Source: Acinetobacter soli (GTDB lineage: Bacteria > Pseudomonadota > Gammaproteobacteria > Pseudomonadales > Moraxellaceae). Taken from it: 64,000 bases of DNA. The first letter of the stretch is position 1. Each line of letters begins with the position of its first letter. The position numbers and the translations under genes were made by a program. The notes under the pieces were generated by a model. That model worked only from the letters and a program-made list of their open reading frames with translations, was not told where the DNA came from and made no database searches. The stretch lies in NCBI RefSeq assembly GCF_000760595.1, contig NZ_BBNM01000006.1, positions 156,909 to 220,908 on the forward strand, read 5' to 3'. Below are positions 35,633 through 44,544 of this stretch, in pieces.

Positions 35633-36574
35633 TTACTGAATCACAAACGAGGTTTTTTTCTGAAACACTTTGCGGGAACGGTTGAGCAAGAACATCACCA
35701 TGAGCACTGTCATCACAATATCCGGCCAGTTCGAATTAAGTTGAAGGCACAGTAAACCCGCAATCACCACCGCAAGACTAAATACCACTTCATAAAAACT
35801 CAGTAATGTTTTCCAGTTTAAATCCAGTTCGGCCGCGTGGGTCTGTATCAATAACCACATATTCACCAGCATGGTAAGGAGCGCCAGCAACCCCACGAGC
35901 ACCACCATTTGCGACATGGCGGATTGACGCATCACAATTTGCAAGGCCACACCAAACATCAACAGCAGGCTTAAGCCCAATTGTAAATACACGCCTGCGC
36001 GGGTGAGTTTGTATAAGCCGACTTGTTTTTCCTGAATCGCAAAGAGCATCATGGCATAGATCATCACATCGCTCAGTAGAATCAACCCGAGCGCCATCAA
36101 CGCGGTAGAAGAAGCAATCACTCCGGTGAGGAACGTCACGATCAGCATCACCAGATTAATACTAAGCAACCAGCTAATCATCTGATTACGCCGCTGCATA
36201 TAAGACCAGTCGATTGGCTCAGGGATATAATTGGTCTGGGTTTGCTGAAATACCAATTGAATTCCATTTTGATTTAAATGCGCTTCAATAGGCTGTACGG
36301 GGCCATCATGATAAATTGCCAAGTGATGGGTTTGCTGATCAAGCTCGACATAACCCACATGGTCTAAATTATTCAAGCACGTTCTAATTTGCTGCTGAGT
36401 CACGGGGGTGAGCTCAGGCAAATAATAAAAACTCATAAACTGACGGTTGAGATCGTCATCGACTGGAATATTCAATAATTCTTGAGACATCACAGTACAT
36501 GGTGATTGAGTGTGCAGCGAATGCAGCAAAGCATCGGTAATCAGATTGGTTTGATACTGCTGTTTTAAATTCAT
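35633..36574 (-). CDS. HMA-CDF-like membrane protein without metal ligands
   Basis: A 313-residue protein. Residues 46-112 read like a heavy-metal-associated domain (strand YYLPEL, helix QQQIRTCLNNL, strand VGYVELD, strand HLAIYHD, helix PIEAHLNQNG), but the CxxC loop is replaced by TPVT. Residues 132-300 have six helices spaced like a cation diffusion facilitator. In helix 2 the usual DxxHxxxD-type set is reduced to one Asp (D169), and in helix 5 the usual metal-site motif reads SFYE. It probably cannot carry metal in the standard way. It lies 70 bp downstream of copB, on the same strand. A sensor or decoy role is only a guess. Confidence 0.65.
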   Translation of the reverse strand: MNLKQQYQTNLITDALLHSLHTQSPCTVMSQELLNIPVDDDLNRQFMSFYYLPELTPVTQQQIRTCLNNLDHVGYVELDQQTHHLAIYHDGPVQPIEAHLNQNGIQLVFQQTQTNYIPEPIDWSYMQRRNQMISWLLSINLVMLIVTFLTGVIASSTALMALGLILLSDVMIYAMMLFAIQEKQVGLYKLTRAGVYLQLGLSLLLMFGVALQIVMRQSAMSQMVVLVGLLALLTMLVNMWLLIQTHAAELDLNWKTLLSFYEVVFSLAVVIAGLLCLQLNSNWPDIVMTVLMVMFLLNRSRKVFQKKTSFVIQ

Positions 36575-36644
36575 TTATGCACCATGAGCATTACATCGGT
36601 GACCGCTGATACGTTGATCAGCGGCTTATTTCAAAAAACTTACA

Positions 36645-37463
36645 TTAAAACTTAAACGTTACGCCCGCACCATACCACCACGCTCGATCTGAAACGGAAA
36701 AAAGTGCTGTGGGATGCTGCTTATAATGATATGCAACATCAATGAATGGCATCACTTTTTTGTTAATTTCATAGCGTGTTTGTAATCCGGTTTTCAGCTC
36801 GTTCAAACCGGTTTCAGCAGCTTCTGACGATTGATCCGAGATCACAATATCCGCTTTCAAATACGGTTTTATTACAATCTTCTGCGTCAGCAACACATCT
36901 CGTTCGGTTTCGACGCTTAAGCCAGTGTAGCCATGTGCGCCTATAAACAGCGAGAGATCCGTTTCAAAAAAGTATGGTGCCAGTCCATGTAGTGCAATCA
37001 CGCCATCAAGTGTCTCATCTGCTAATTCCGATGCATCATCACGATACCTTAAGCCCGTTTGAATATCCCAAAAATCAGAGATCATCCGGCTATAGCGCAT
37101 AGAAATATTACGTGAAGCAGATTCAGATTCTTCTTTCTCAAGTTCTGCCTTGAGATACAGCTTGTTTTCATCTGTTCCCCACCAACTCCGCAGTTCCGAT
37201 TGTACTGCACCTTTGCCGTGGGTATTTACCATCCACTGAGTATCCACTTGTGTGGCCTGATACCACTGTCCGCCGTGCTGATCGCGATGATGTTGCGCTT
37301 CATCGGACTCCTGATATGCAAGATGTGTATCTTTTAGAGTGGTCGTTGGCATTGGCATGATAGCGTGAGAATGGGTATGCATCTGCTCATTTGAAGTTTG
37401 TGCAATTGTACCTGAACTGCCTAACGCCGCGCAGATACACAAGGTCATTTTAGTGATGCGCAT
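36645..37463 (-). CDS. copB: copper resistance outer-membrane protein CopB
   Basis: Outer-membrane barrel that works with CopA to limit copper. The start at 37463 (MRITKMTLC) has AAGGAG six bases upstream; an earlier start would run deep into copA. A signal peptide ends near TIAQ, then a His-rich segment (MHTHSHAIMPMP). The barrel ends VTFKF. The GxHGY and RYEINKKVMPF elements match the CopB family. It overlaps the end of copA by 14 bp, so translation is coupled. About 272 residues, somewhat short for the family because the Met-rich N-terminal repeats are missing. Confidence 0.9.
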   Translation of the reverse strand: MRITKMTLCICAALGSSGTIAQTSNEQMHTHSHAIMPMPTTTLKDTHLAYQESDEAQHHRDQHGGQWYQATQVDTQWMVNTHGKGAVQSELRSWWGTDENKLYLKAELEKEESESASRNISMRYSRMISDFWDIQTGLRYRDDASELADETLDGVIALHGLAPYFFETDLSLFIGAHGYTGLSVETERDVLLTQKIVIKPYLKADIVISDQSSEAAETGLNELKTGLQTRYEINKKVMPFIDVAYHYKQHPTALFSVSDRAWWYGAGVTFKF

Positions 37464-39237
37464 GATGAGCTCCTTGTGATGGCGTTGGTACAAGCTCCGC
37501 GACAGATGAAGCACTTGATGCTGTATCTGAGTTTTGATCGGTATGCGCAACAATCAGCTTATTCATCATGCCTGCCGACATATGGTAAAGCAAATGACAG
37601 TGAATGGCCCACTCGCCCACCTCATCTGCGGTTAAAAGTGCGCTCACAGTTTGCCCTGGAGGAACAATAATGGTGTGCTTGTTGGGAAGATTTTTAGGTG
37701 CTTGACCATTTTCAAGTTGTACAAACATGCCATGTAGGTGCATAGGATGCGCCATCATGCTCTCATTGATAAATTTCAGCCGAACACGCTCGCCATATTT
37801 GACCTGAAGCGGCTTGGCCTCTGAAAACTTTTGTCCATTCATCGTCCAGATATAACGCTCCATCGTACCGCCTAAACGAATTTCAATTTCTCGATCTGGA
37901 GCACGCAGATCTGTCTGTGGCGTGCGAGCACGTAAATCGGCGTAACTGAGGGCTTTCATACCCTTTGGCGTGGCGGCATTCGACCAGCCCTGCACACGGG
38001 TATCATCGTTTTGCATCATGTGCTGCATGTGTAAATCGTGCTGCTGATCCATGGAGGCCATCGGCATGTGTTGCATGTGTGCATGATCTTCTTGCATCGG
38101 CATCGAATCATGTTCAGTCGTATGCATGTCTGGTGCCTGCGCAGATGTACTCATGTGAGCGTGTCCCATGTCTTGCATGGTCAGTACAGTGCGAGGCCGT
38201 GCCACAGGTGCAGGAAAAGCTTTAAGATGAGTGGCATTTTTATTGATGAGTGATGCTAAAGCAAATCCGGTTCGGTCAATCGATTCGGCCTGAATCTGAT
38301 AGGCATCGTGCTGAGGTTGTACTACGACATCATAGGTTTCGGCAGCACCAATTCTAAATTCATCTACCGATACAGGTTGAACGGGTTGACCATCGGCAGC
38401 CACGACCGTCATCTTTAAATTGGGAATCCGTACATCAAAAAATGACATTGCTGCAGCATTGATAAAACGCAACCGAATACGTTCGCCTGGCAGAAATTGG
38501 CCGGTCCAGTTTTGGTCTGGTGCTTTGCCATTGACCAGAAAAGTATAACCACTCACATCGGACAAATCCGTTTTCAGCATACGCATCTGATTCCACATTT
38601 TGCGATCTTGCCACGTGGCTTTCACGCCTTCATGCTTCACCTGTTGCCACACATCCGACCATGTTTCACGGCGGTTTTGATAATACTCTGCATCTTTCTT
38701 CAGATTTTTTAAAATCTGATCGCCACGAGTCGGATGTGAATCTGAAAGCATTACCACATAGTCACGCTGCACAGGAGGCGCTGCATCTTGATGCTGGCTT
38801 GGCTTTGGATAAATAATCAATGGCCCATAGAGTCCGTCTTGCTCTTGCCCCTTACTGTGAGCGTGATACCAATAGGTGCCATTTTGACGAACACGAAAAC
38901 GGTAGACGAAATCACCATTCGGAAGAATCCCTTGAAATCCGTTGAATCCCGGCACGCCGTCCATCAAGCCGGGTAATAATAATCCATGCCAATGCAGTGC
39001 GGTTTGTTCTTTCTTTAAGTTATTGTGTACATGGATGACGGCCTCATCGCCTTCGTTAAATTCCAGCAACGGCGCTGGAAACTGCCCGTTTACCGTGATT
39101 TTACTGACTGATTTTCCATTGAGATTGATGTTGTGTTGATCAATCGTCAGATGATAGGTTTTTACCGCTGCACTGGCCGTGCTGGACAGCACCAGACACA
39201 TTGCAGCAAACCATAGGGTTGGCAATTTTAATTTCAT
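37450..39237 (-). CDS. copA: multicopper oxidase CopA/PcoA
   Basis: Periplasmic oxidase that detoxifies Cu(I). The ATG at 39237 (MKLKLPTLW) has GAGG six bases upstream; signal peptide cleavage is likely after TASA. Copper sites are intact: HWHGLLLPG and YWYHAHSKGQ near the N-terminus, and HPMHLHG and the type 1 HCHLLYHMSAGM near the C-terminus. Residues about 360-430 form a Met/His-rich insert (GHAHMST, HAHMQHMPM, HMQHMM) that probably binds extra Cu(I). It is first of the copAB pair, 595 residues. Confidence 0.94.
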   Translation of the reverse strand: MKLKLPTLWFAAMCLVLSSTASAAVKTYHLTIDQHNINLNGKSVSKITVNGQFPAPLLEFNEGDEAVIHVHNNLKKEQTALHWHGLLLPGLMDGVPGFNGFQGILPNGDFVYRFRVRQNGTYWYHAHSKGQEQDGLYGPLIIYPKPSQHQDAAPPVQRDYVVMLSDSHPTRGDQILKNLKKDAEYYQNRRETWSDVWQQVKHEGVKATWQDRKMWNQMRMLKTDLSDVSGYTFLVNGKAPDQNWTGQFLPGERIRLRFINAAAMSFFDVRIPNLKMTVVAADGQPVQPVSVDEFRIGAAETYDVVVQPQHDAYQIQAESIDRTGFALASLINKNATHLKAFPAPVARPRTVLTMQDMGHAHMSTSAQAPDMHTTEHDSMPMQEDHAHMQHMPMASMDQQHDLHMQHMMQNDDTRVQGWSNAATPKGMKALSYADLRARTPQTDLRAPDREIEIRLGGTMERYIWTMNGQKFSEAKPLQVKYGERVRLKFINESMMAHPMHLHGMFVQLENGQAPKNLPNKHTIIVPPGQTVSALLTADEVGEWAIHCHLLYHMSAGMMNKLIVAHTDQNSDTASSASSVAELVPTPSQGAHHAHH

Positions 39238-39295
39238 GACTAACCTCAAAATTTAAAAAACATTAAACGTGAAACGTTAAAGATCTAAATCGAGA

Positions 39296-39751
39296 TTAGG
39301 CTCTAGGAGGACGTAAAATATCGGTGAGATAGCCACTCTCAGTATTTGAGCTATAGTCTATGGCTGTACTCGACACCAGCGTGTACGATGTCGGCAAGGC
39401 GATTATGGGGATTTCGCCCAACATGACACAACTGATCATTTGACAATGTAATGGTGTACATTTTTGGCAGTCTGCAAAGGATACACTGGAATGATCATTG
39501 ATACTGGCACAATCTGATCCGACAGGTTTTTCTGTTGCCTGTGTGGCGTGGCTATGTTTCATCACTGCTTGATGACAATCAGACATGACACCATGATCAT
39601 GCGTCGAATGATTTAAATGTTGCAGCGAGATGCCTTGATTTGAAAGTGATGCGTGCTGTAGCGTTGTCGATGCCATGGCAAAGCTGCTCCAGCTCATGAA
39701 GATCATCATGAGCCACACCAACCAGCGATATCGACGAAAACGCACGTTCAA
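39296..39751 (-). CDS. His/Cys-rich periplasmic protein upstream of copA (DUF2946-like)
   Basis: About 152 residues from a TTG at 39751 with GGAG seven bases upstream; a GTG 15 codons earlier (39796) lacks a site. A basic n-region (RFRRYR) and a hydrophobic core (LVWLMMIFMSW) form a signal peptide ending near AMA. The mature part has many His (LQHLNHSTHDHG, MKHSHA) and a CQKCTPLHC motif, and ends ILRPPRA, as DUF2946 proteins do. Such genes often sit beside copper genes. A copper-binding role is inferred from composition and context. It is 58 bp before copA. Confidence 0.7.
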   Translation of the reverse strand: MNVRFRRYRWLVWLMMIFMSWSSFAMASTTLQHASLSNQGISLQHLNHSTHDHGVMSDCHQAVMKHSHATQATEKPVGSDCASINDHSSVSFADCQKCTPLHCQMISCVMLGEIPIIALPTSYTLVSSTAIDYSSNTESGYLTDILRPPRA

Positions 39752-39946
39752 ACCCAGTGCTCCAAAAAAAATGGTGATGTCTTTACTATTACACACCCTT
39801 ATCTAGCATAGCCAAATTCATGCACAGTCTCAATCCTCATTTATATCGCTCAGTTTACGATTGTGCGTGTTGCTAGAAGTTTGAGCACTCACTTTAACAA
39901 CATTTCAACCCAAAAATAAAATGTTATTCAAAACGTTCACCCGTAA

Positions 39947-39973
39947 AAAAAGCACGCATATTGCGTGCTTTTT
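39947..39973. terminator. terminator downstream of rpe
   Basis: Stem AAAAAGCACGC / GCGTGCTTTTT with a five-base loop ATATT. On the minus strand it would end rpe transcription after the repeat array. Confidence 0.88.
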
Positions 39974-40032
39974 AAACCAAAACCGATGCGTAAATAAGCA
40001 ATTGTTTTATGATTGATTATTCTATCACCAGT

Positions 40033-40089
40033 TTATCCATATACTTATGAACACGGTTATCCATATAGTTATAAACAAACTTATCCACA
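40033..40089 (+). repeat. three DnaA-box-like nonamers with a 24-bp period
   Basis: TTATCCATA at 40033-40041, TTATCCATA at 40057-40065 and TTATCCACA at 40081-40089, all in one orientation and starting exactly 24 bp apart. The first two units also share the sequence TTAT-AACA further along, so they are diverged copies of one 24-mer. The third nonamer is a perfect DnaA box; the others differ by one base. Not linked to a replication gene here. Confidence 0.7.
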
Positions 40090-40117
40090 GGACATGTATA
40101 AATTAAAGTGTTTACTC

Positions 40118-40804
40118 TTATACAGACTGAGTGCCCACTTTGGCCAGCTCTAATCGCATTTCATCAATAACCGCTTTGTAGTCTGGTTTTCCAAAAATGG
40201 CTGAACCCGCAACAAACATATCCGCACCTGCTTCAGCAATCTCTCGAATATTGGCTGGGCCAACACCACCATCAACTTCAAGGCGAATATCACGACCGCT
40301 GGCATCAATCAATGTGCGTGCCTGACGTAATTTGTCGAGTGTCATTGGAATGAATTTCTGTCCGCCAAACCCCGGGTTGACACTCATGAGTAAAATTTGA
40401 TCGACTTTATCCATTACATAATCAAGATAATGCAAAGGCGTTGCCGGGTTAAATACCAACCCAGCTTTAGCACCACCTGCTTTAATCAGTTGCAGTGAGC
40501 GATCGATATGATCAGATGCTTCTGGATGGAAAGTAATAATGTCTGCACCTGCTTCAATAAAATCCCCAATCATTCGATCGACTGGCGATACCATCAAATG
40601 CACATCAATTGGTGCCTGAATGCCATAACTTTTAAGCGCCTTACATACACCCGCACCAAAGGTCAGATTCGGTACATAATGATTATCCATCACATCAAAA
40701 TGAACGACATCTGCACCCGCCGCCAAAACACGTTCGACATCTTCACCTAAACGGGCAAAATCGGCAGACAAGATAGAAGGAGCAATCAAATACGGCTTGG
40801 ACAT
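40118..40804 (-). CDS. rpe: ribulose-phosphate 3-epimerase
   Basis: Interconverts ribulose-5-phosphate and xylulose-5-phosphate in the pentose phosphate pathway. The TIM barrel has all catalytic and metal residues: [26 protein letters not shown] (metal His and Asp, and the loop), [17 protein letters not shown] and EVDGGVG. It is 228 residues, normal length. No neighbouring pentose pathway gene is present; it is divergent from a DUF2218 gene. Its mRNA would run through the DnaA-box array before the terminator. Confidence 0.97.
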   Translation of the reverse strand: MSKPYLIAPSILSADFARLGEDVERVLAAGADVVHFDVMDNHYVPNLTFGAGVCKALKSYGIQAPIDVHLMVSPVDRMIGDFIEAGADIITFHPEASDHIDRSLQLIKAGGAKAGLVFNPATPLHYLDYVMDKVDQILLMSVNPGFGGQKFIPMTLDKLRQARTLIDASGRDIRLEVDGGVGPANIREIAEAGADMFVAGSAIFGKPDYKAVIDEMRLELAKVGTQSV

Positions 40805-40987
40805 ATACGACCTGGCAAACTGAAGAACAAGAGCAACAGTATAACAAAATCAAGTACAGACTGCCTGTTTATCCTACACAGTTTCAGCGCAAGAGATTGC
40901 AAAATTGCAACGCAGCATTCTCGTTTGGCCGGTACTATCCCGCTGTAAAATTTGCTAATGTCAGGATCTATACTTGAGGACAGCACA

Positions 40988-41263
40988 GTGAAAACACAAA
41001 CAACACTTGATACACAAGACGGTAAACGTATTGCGAAACGCCTAGTCAATCATTGGAAACACAAATTTGAAGTGGCAGAGTCAGAAACAGAATTTCGAAT
41101 TCTGATGCCGACAGCAACTGTCATTTTAACATTTTCAAATACGGCGCTTGTGGCACGTATTGAAAGTGATCTTGACGATCATAGCCGCCTTGAAGGTGTG
41201 GTGATTGAGCACTTGAACCGAATGGCACAACATGAGTTTGATGCAACATGGGATACACTTTAA
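40988..41263 (+). CDS. DUF2218 protein, 91 aa
   Basis: A small cytosolic protein with the DUF2218 pattern: TQDGKRIAKRLVNHWKHKF at the N-terminus and FDATWDTL at the end. The GTG at 40988 is chosen because GAGGA lies seven bases upstream; the ATG at 40952 has no site. Family members are found near iron-uptake or redox genes in other bacteria, but the function is unknown. It ends at a bidirectional terminator shared with fghA. Confidence 0.8.
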   Translation: MKTQTTLDTQDGKRIAKRLVNHWKHKFEVAESETEFRILMPTATVILTFSNTALVARIESDLDDHSRLEGVVIEHLNRMAQHEFDATWDTL

Positions 41264-41270
41264 AACAAAA

Positions 41271-41296
41271 AAAGTGAAGCATTTCTGCTTCACTTT
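41271..41296. terminator. bidirectional terminator between DUF2218 gene and fghA
   Basis: Perfect stem AAAGTGAAGCA / TGCTTCACTTT with loop TTTC; A-run before it gives a T-run for the minus strand. Confidence 0.88.
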
Positions 41297-41317
41297 CAAT
41301 AGGTTGAATTTATACAT

Positions 41318-42154
41318 TCATCCTTCAAGCTGTACGGCATGAAATTGCAAATGATCTTCAACAAAGCTCTGAATAAAATAATAACCGTGATCATAACCTG
41401 CATGTTTTCTTAAGGTGAGAGGCTGCCCCACTGTTTGACATGCACGTTGAAATATATCTGGATTTAACTGATCGTAAAACTGATCATCCATGCCCTGATC
41501 AATCAGAATATCTTTAAACAAAGCACCTTTACTTTTGACCAATACACTTGCATCGTGATCTTGCCATACGGCTTGATCTGCCCCCAAATAATGTGAAAAT
41601 GCTTTTTGGCCCCACGGACATTGTACAGGCGCACAAATTGGTGCAAATGCAGAAACGGATTTGAATTTTTCAGGATACTTAAACGCTAGCGTTAATGCCC
41701 CATGCCCGCCCATCGAATGGCCCATGATACCGATCTGACTTGGATCGACTGGAAATTCTTGTTGCACCAAGGCATATAACTCCTCGGCAATGAAACTTTC
41801 CATTTGATAATGGGCTTGCCAAGGCTGCTCAGTGGCATTGATATAAAAACCTGCTCCCTGCCCCAAATCCCAATGATCGCCTTTGGCCACGTCTTCACCT
41901 CGCGGTGAGGTATCTGGCATAATCAAAACCAAATCAAGATGTGCAGCCAGACGCTGAGCATGTGCTTTGATTGCAAAGGTTTCTTCGGTACAGGTGAGGC
42001 CAGCCAGATAAAACAGCGCCGGACAGCGGTTGCCTTCAAGTGCCGCAGGCGGCAAAAAAATCCCAAATCGAGTAGTCCCGTTTAAATGGGTCGACTCAAA
42101 TTGATAAATTCGTTGTTCTCCGTCATAACACTTGTTTTTTTGCAGCAGTTCCAT
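41318..42154 (-). CDS. fghA: S-formylglutathione hydrolase
   Basis: Hydrolyses S-formylglutathione to formate and glutathione in formaldehyde detoxification. The alpha/beta hydrolase core shows FYLAGLTCTEETF (oxyanion), the nucleophile elbow GHSMGGHGAL, and a catalytic His in HAGYDHGYYF; the acid is in DQGMDDQF. The ATG at 42154 (MELLQKNKC) has AGGA eight bases upstream; an ATG five codons earlier is possible. It overlaps the C13 peptidase gene by 32 bp. No adhC is adjacent in the window. Confidence 0.93.
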   Translation of the reverse strand: MELLQKNKCYDGEQRIYQFESTHLNGTTRFGIFLPPAALEGNRCPALFYLAGLTCTEETFAIKAHAQRLAAHLDLVLIMPDTSPRGEDVAKGDHWDLGQGAGFYINATEQPWQAHYQMESFIAEELYALVQQEFPVDPSQIGIMGHSMGGHGALTLAFKYPEKFKSVSAFAPICAPVQCPWGQKAFSHYLGADQAVWQDHDASVLVKSKGALFKDILIDQGMDDQFYDQLNPDIFQRACQTVGQPLTLRKHAGYDHGYYFIQSFVEDHLQFHAVQLEG

Positions 42155-43556
42155 GGGTCTTTTCCTCATGTGAAATTACGCTGGCCTGTGGCACAGTTTG
42201 TTGTGGGAATAAATGTTGTTCGAGTTGAGGCAGCATCAATTCCATATTTTTACCAATCATCCATTGTGGCTCAGAAGGCTCAAAACCTTGTGCCTGTTCC
42301 CATTTTGCGACGGTTTGCTTGGCTTGCAAGAATGCATCTTTCATTGAATGATGATCACGCATGGCCTGATCAAAGAGTGCCCGACCAAAATAGGTATAAT
42401 CGGCTTCGTTGGTACAACCAAATGATTGTCGGTCGGCAGCCGATGCCGTAATGATCAGTGTATCTGGTGATTGTAATGCGGGGATAAAGCTGCCCGAGAA
42501 ACACGAAGACACCACAATGACACGCCAGCGAATACCGGACTTGTCGAGGGCTTCACGTAGCCATTTAGGATCGACTTGCCCCAAATCTAGCGGTGCATTT
42601 TCAATTTCAAACTGATCTGGCGCGCCGTGCGAGGTCATGTACAAAAACAGCACATCACTTTCACGGTTCATTTGTTGCCCGATCCGGTTTAACGCCATCG
42701 CGATACTGGTTTTCGATGCCAACGGAATCTGGGTTCGGGTATCTGGATTATTGACCAGCATCATCGAGCGGCCAATGGTGCCAAAACGCGTATCGAATTG
42801 CTCTTTAATGCGCATAATTTCAGATTTAAAGACATCCTGATAACTGGCACCTGCCACCCCTAAAAAGTACCAGTGACTTTGCGCGAACTCACCATACTGA
42901 ATTTGCTCAAGGGCTTTATTGAGTAGGCGACTCTGTGCATAAAAGGCATCTTCGGCAAAGCTAGGAGGAACATCTTCTACTTTCCAGATCGGCTGACTAC
43001 GCACCGATCCCTGCCACACCACCAGAGTCACCAGCGTTGCAATCATAATGAGTGCGCGCTCCCACCATGGCCATTTTAATTCACGGGCAAATACCCATAC
43101 CACCGCCAGACTTTGCCATACAAACAGCACCATAAAGATGCTCGGCAAATAGTCATACAATGAATAAGGCAAATAGTCGAGCTGGCCCAGATACTGGATC
43201 AAACTTTGTAAAAGCGCAATATTGGTATCCAGTACCAGCCACAAAATTGCAGGTACCAGCATCAGACGGGCATTGTTGGTTCGCTGAGAAAGGAAAATCC
43301 CGACAATCAGTGCCAGAAATGGCCATAACGCGTAACTGACCAATCCTTGAGAGTTAAATGCGCCTCCATCGCCTGCCACCAACCAGCTAAAGAGCGTATT
43401 GGCAGCACCACCCAACACACCCCAAACCAAAAGCTGAAAAATTGAGGGATGGATGACCTGAAGCGAACGTCTCGACCCCAAAAATAACCATAAACCCGCG
43501 GTTTGGTTGCTTTTAAAATCATGCCAAAAGTTAATGGACGGTTTGAGGTCGATCAT
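42123..43556 (-). CDS. membrane-bound C13-family (legumain/caspase-fold) peptidase
   Basis: A 477-residue protein. The N-terminal 185 residues have about five membrane segments (near 40-60, 75-90, 97-120, 137-157, 167-183). A soluble domain follows with the clan CD dyad: His310 in YMTSHGAPD and Cys352 in VVSSCFSGSF, each after a hydrophobic strand. This fits bacterial peptidase C13 proteins, relatives of legumain and GPI transamidase. The substrate is unknown. A C-terminal tail of about 60 residues is Gln-rich. It overlaps fghA by 32 bp, so the two are co-transcribed. Confidence 0.85.
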   Translation of the reverse strand: MIDLKPSINFWHDFKSNQTAGLWLFLGSRRSLQVIHPSIFQLLVWGVLGGAANTLFSWLVAGDGGAFNSQGLVSYALWPFLALIVGIFLSQRTNNARLMLVPAILWLVLDTNIALLQSLIQYLGQLDYLPYSLYDYLPSIFMVLFVWQSLAVVWVFARELKWPWWERALIMIATLVTLVVWQGSVRSQPIWKVEDVPPSFAEDAFYAQSRLLNKALEQIQYGEFAQSHWYFLGVAGASYQDVFKSEIMRIKEQFDTRFGTIGRSMMLVNNPDTRTQIPLASKTSIAMALNRIGQQMNRESDVLFLYMTSHGAPDQFEIENAPLDLGQVDPKWLREALDKSGIRWRVIVVSSCFSGSFIPALQSPDTLIITASAADRQSFGCTNEADYTYFGRALFDQAMRDHHSMKDAFLQAKQTVAKWEQAQGFEPSEPQWMIGKNMELMLPQLEQHLFPQQTVPQASVISHEEKTHGTAAKKQVL

Positions 43557-43685
43557 AGAATTGTTCGGGAGGCCGTGAGTTTGGTAAGCACTTTATGAGT
43601 TGAATCCGAAGTGCAATTTTCTTGGTGACGCATGTTCACTATATAGCAAAGTTTTGGCAAATATTGAAGCAATGATCACACTTAC

Positions 43686-44498
43686 TCACAGAGAAAGCTG
43701 AAAATAAGCATCAAAACGACAGGCATCACCCTGCCATTGATGGTCAGGAGTCTCATCATTTAAAAATACAGCATGTCTCGGACGTTTCACCACCACACGC
43801 TTTGCCATTTGCCGTGCTAGGGCTAAAAGTTGATCTCCTAAATCCATCTGCCCATCTTCAGGTAACAACAGATGCAGTAGCTGCATTTGTTTTTTTACCT
43901 GAGCCTGCTTCTTGGCTGCTTGCTGATGCTGGTCACGCTGAGGAAACATCGGATCTAAATACACCACATCAGTGATCGCCTGCTGCTCAATTCGCTGCGT
44001 CAAGTAGTCGGCAGCATCTGAAAAAATCAAGTGCATACGTGCCATGACAGGCGCTAAATACGCATCCTGTTCGGCTTGTTGTTTTGCAAATTCGAGCAAG
44101 GTAAAAAGTATAGGATGACGCTCCACCAAAGTGACCTCTGCACCAAGACTGGCCATGAGCAAACCATCATGTCCTAAGCCCGCAGTGGCATCAATTAAAT
44201 GCGGCTGCTCACCCAACTGACACGCTCGTGCAATCATTTCAGATTTTAGGCTGGCACGTTTTAATCGAGGAATTTCAGCCATCCAGTCGGGCTGCATTTT
44301 CATTCCATTGGCACTAAGCCATAACCCTGCATGATCGACACATAAGGCCAATTCGGGATGCTGTCTTAAGAAACGGGCATTTAATTGCTCAATCTCGATC
44401 AGTTCAGTGACCACACCGCGTGTCTGAAGAAGCTGTTGAACCGCTTCTGCCTGATCTTTTACTTCGGCCACAGCATATAATCGCATTGGATTTACCAT
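43686..44498 (-). CDS. rsmJ: 16S rRNA m2G1516 methyltransferase
   Basis: Methylates G1516 of 16S rRNA. The S-adenosylmethionine motif [21 protein letters not shown] and VERHPILF (near residues 110-135) and the later [10 protein letters not shown] motif are the RsmJ signature. It is 270 residues. AGGA lies eight bases before the ATG at 44498. It is 46 bp downstream of tsaB and likely in one operon. Confidence 0.92.
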   Translation of the reverse strand: MVNPMRLYAVAEVKDQAEAVQQLLQTRGVVTELIEIEQLNARFLRQHPELALCVDHAGLWLSANGMKMQPDWMAEIPRLKRASLKSEMIARACQLGEQPHLIDATAGLGHDGLLMASLGAEVTLVERHPILFTLLEFAKQQAEQDAYLAPVMARMHLIFSDAADYLTQRIEQQAITDVVYLDPMFPQRDQHQQAAKKQAQVKKQMQLLHLLLPEDGQMDLGDQLLALARQMAKRVVVKRPRHAVFLNDETPDHQWQGDACRFDAYFQLSL

Positions 44499-44544
44499 CA
44501 GGTATATCCTTTAAAAATAAACAATAAAAACAAAGATAATGCAA

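Larger units (their letters stand above)
39752..40117. other. intergenic region between rpe and the copper block, 366 bp
   Basis: This region holds a bidirectional terminator (39947-39973) and, between it and the rpe 3' end, three DnaA-box-like nonamers at exact 24-bp spacing (40033-40089). The left part should carry the promoter of the copper block on the minus strand; no CopR/CueR-like dyad was recognised. Confidence 0.6.

Noticed and set aside
40033..40089. CRISPR array
   Set aside because: Only three short units, with diverged and very short spacing; no leader or cas gene. Better explained as DnaA-box repeats.
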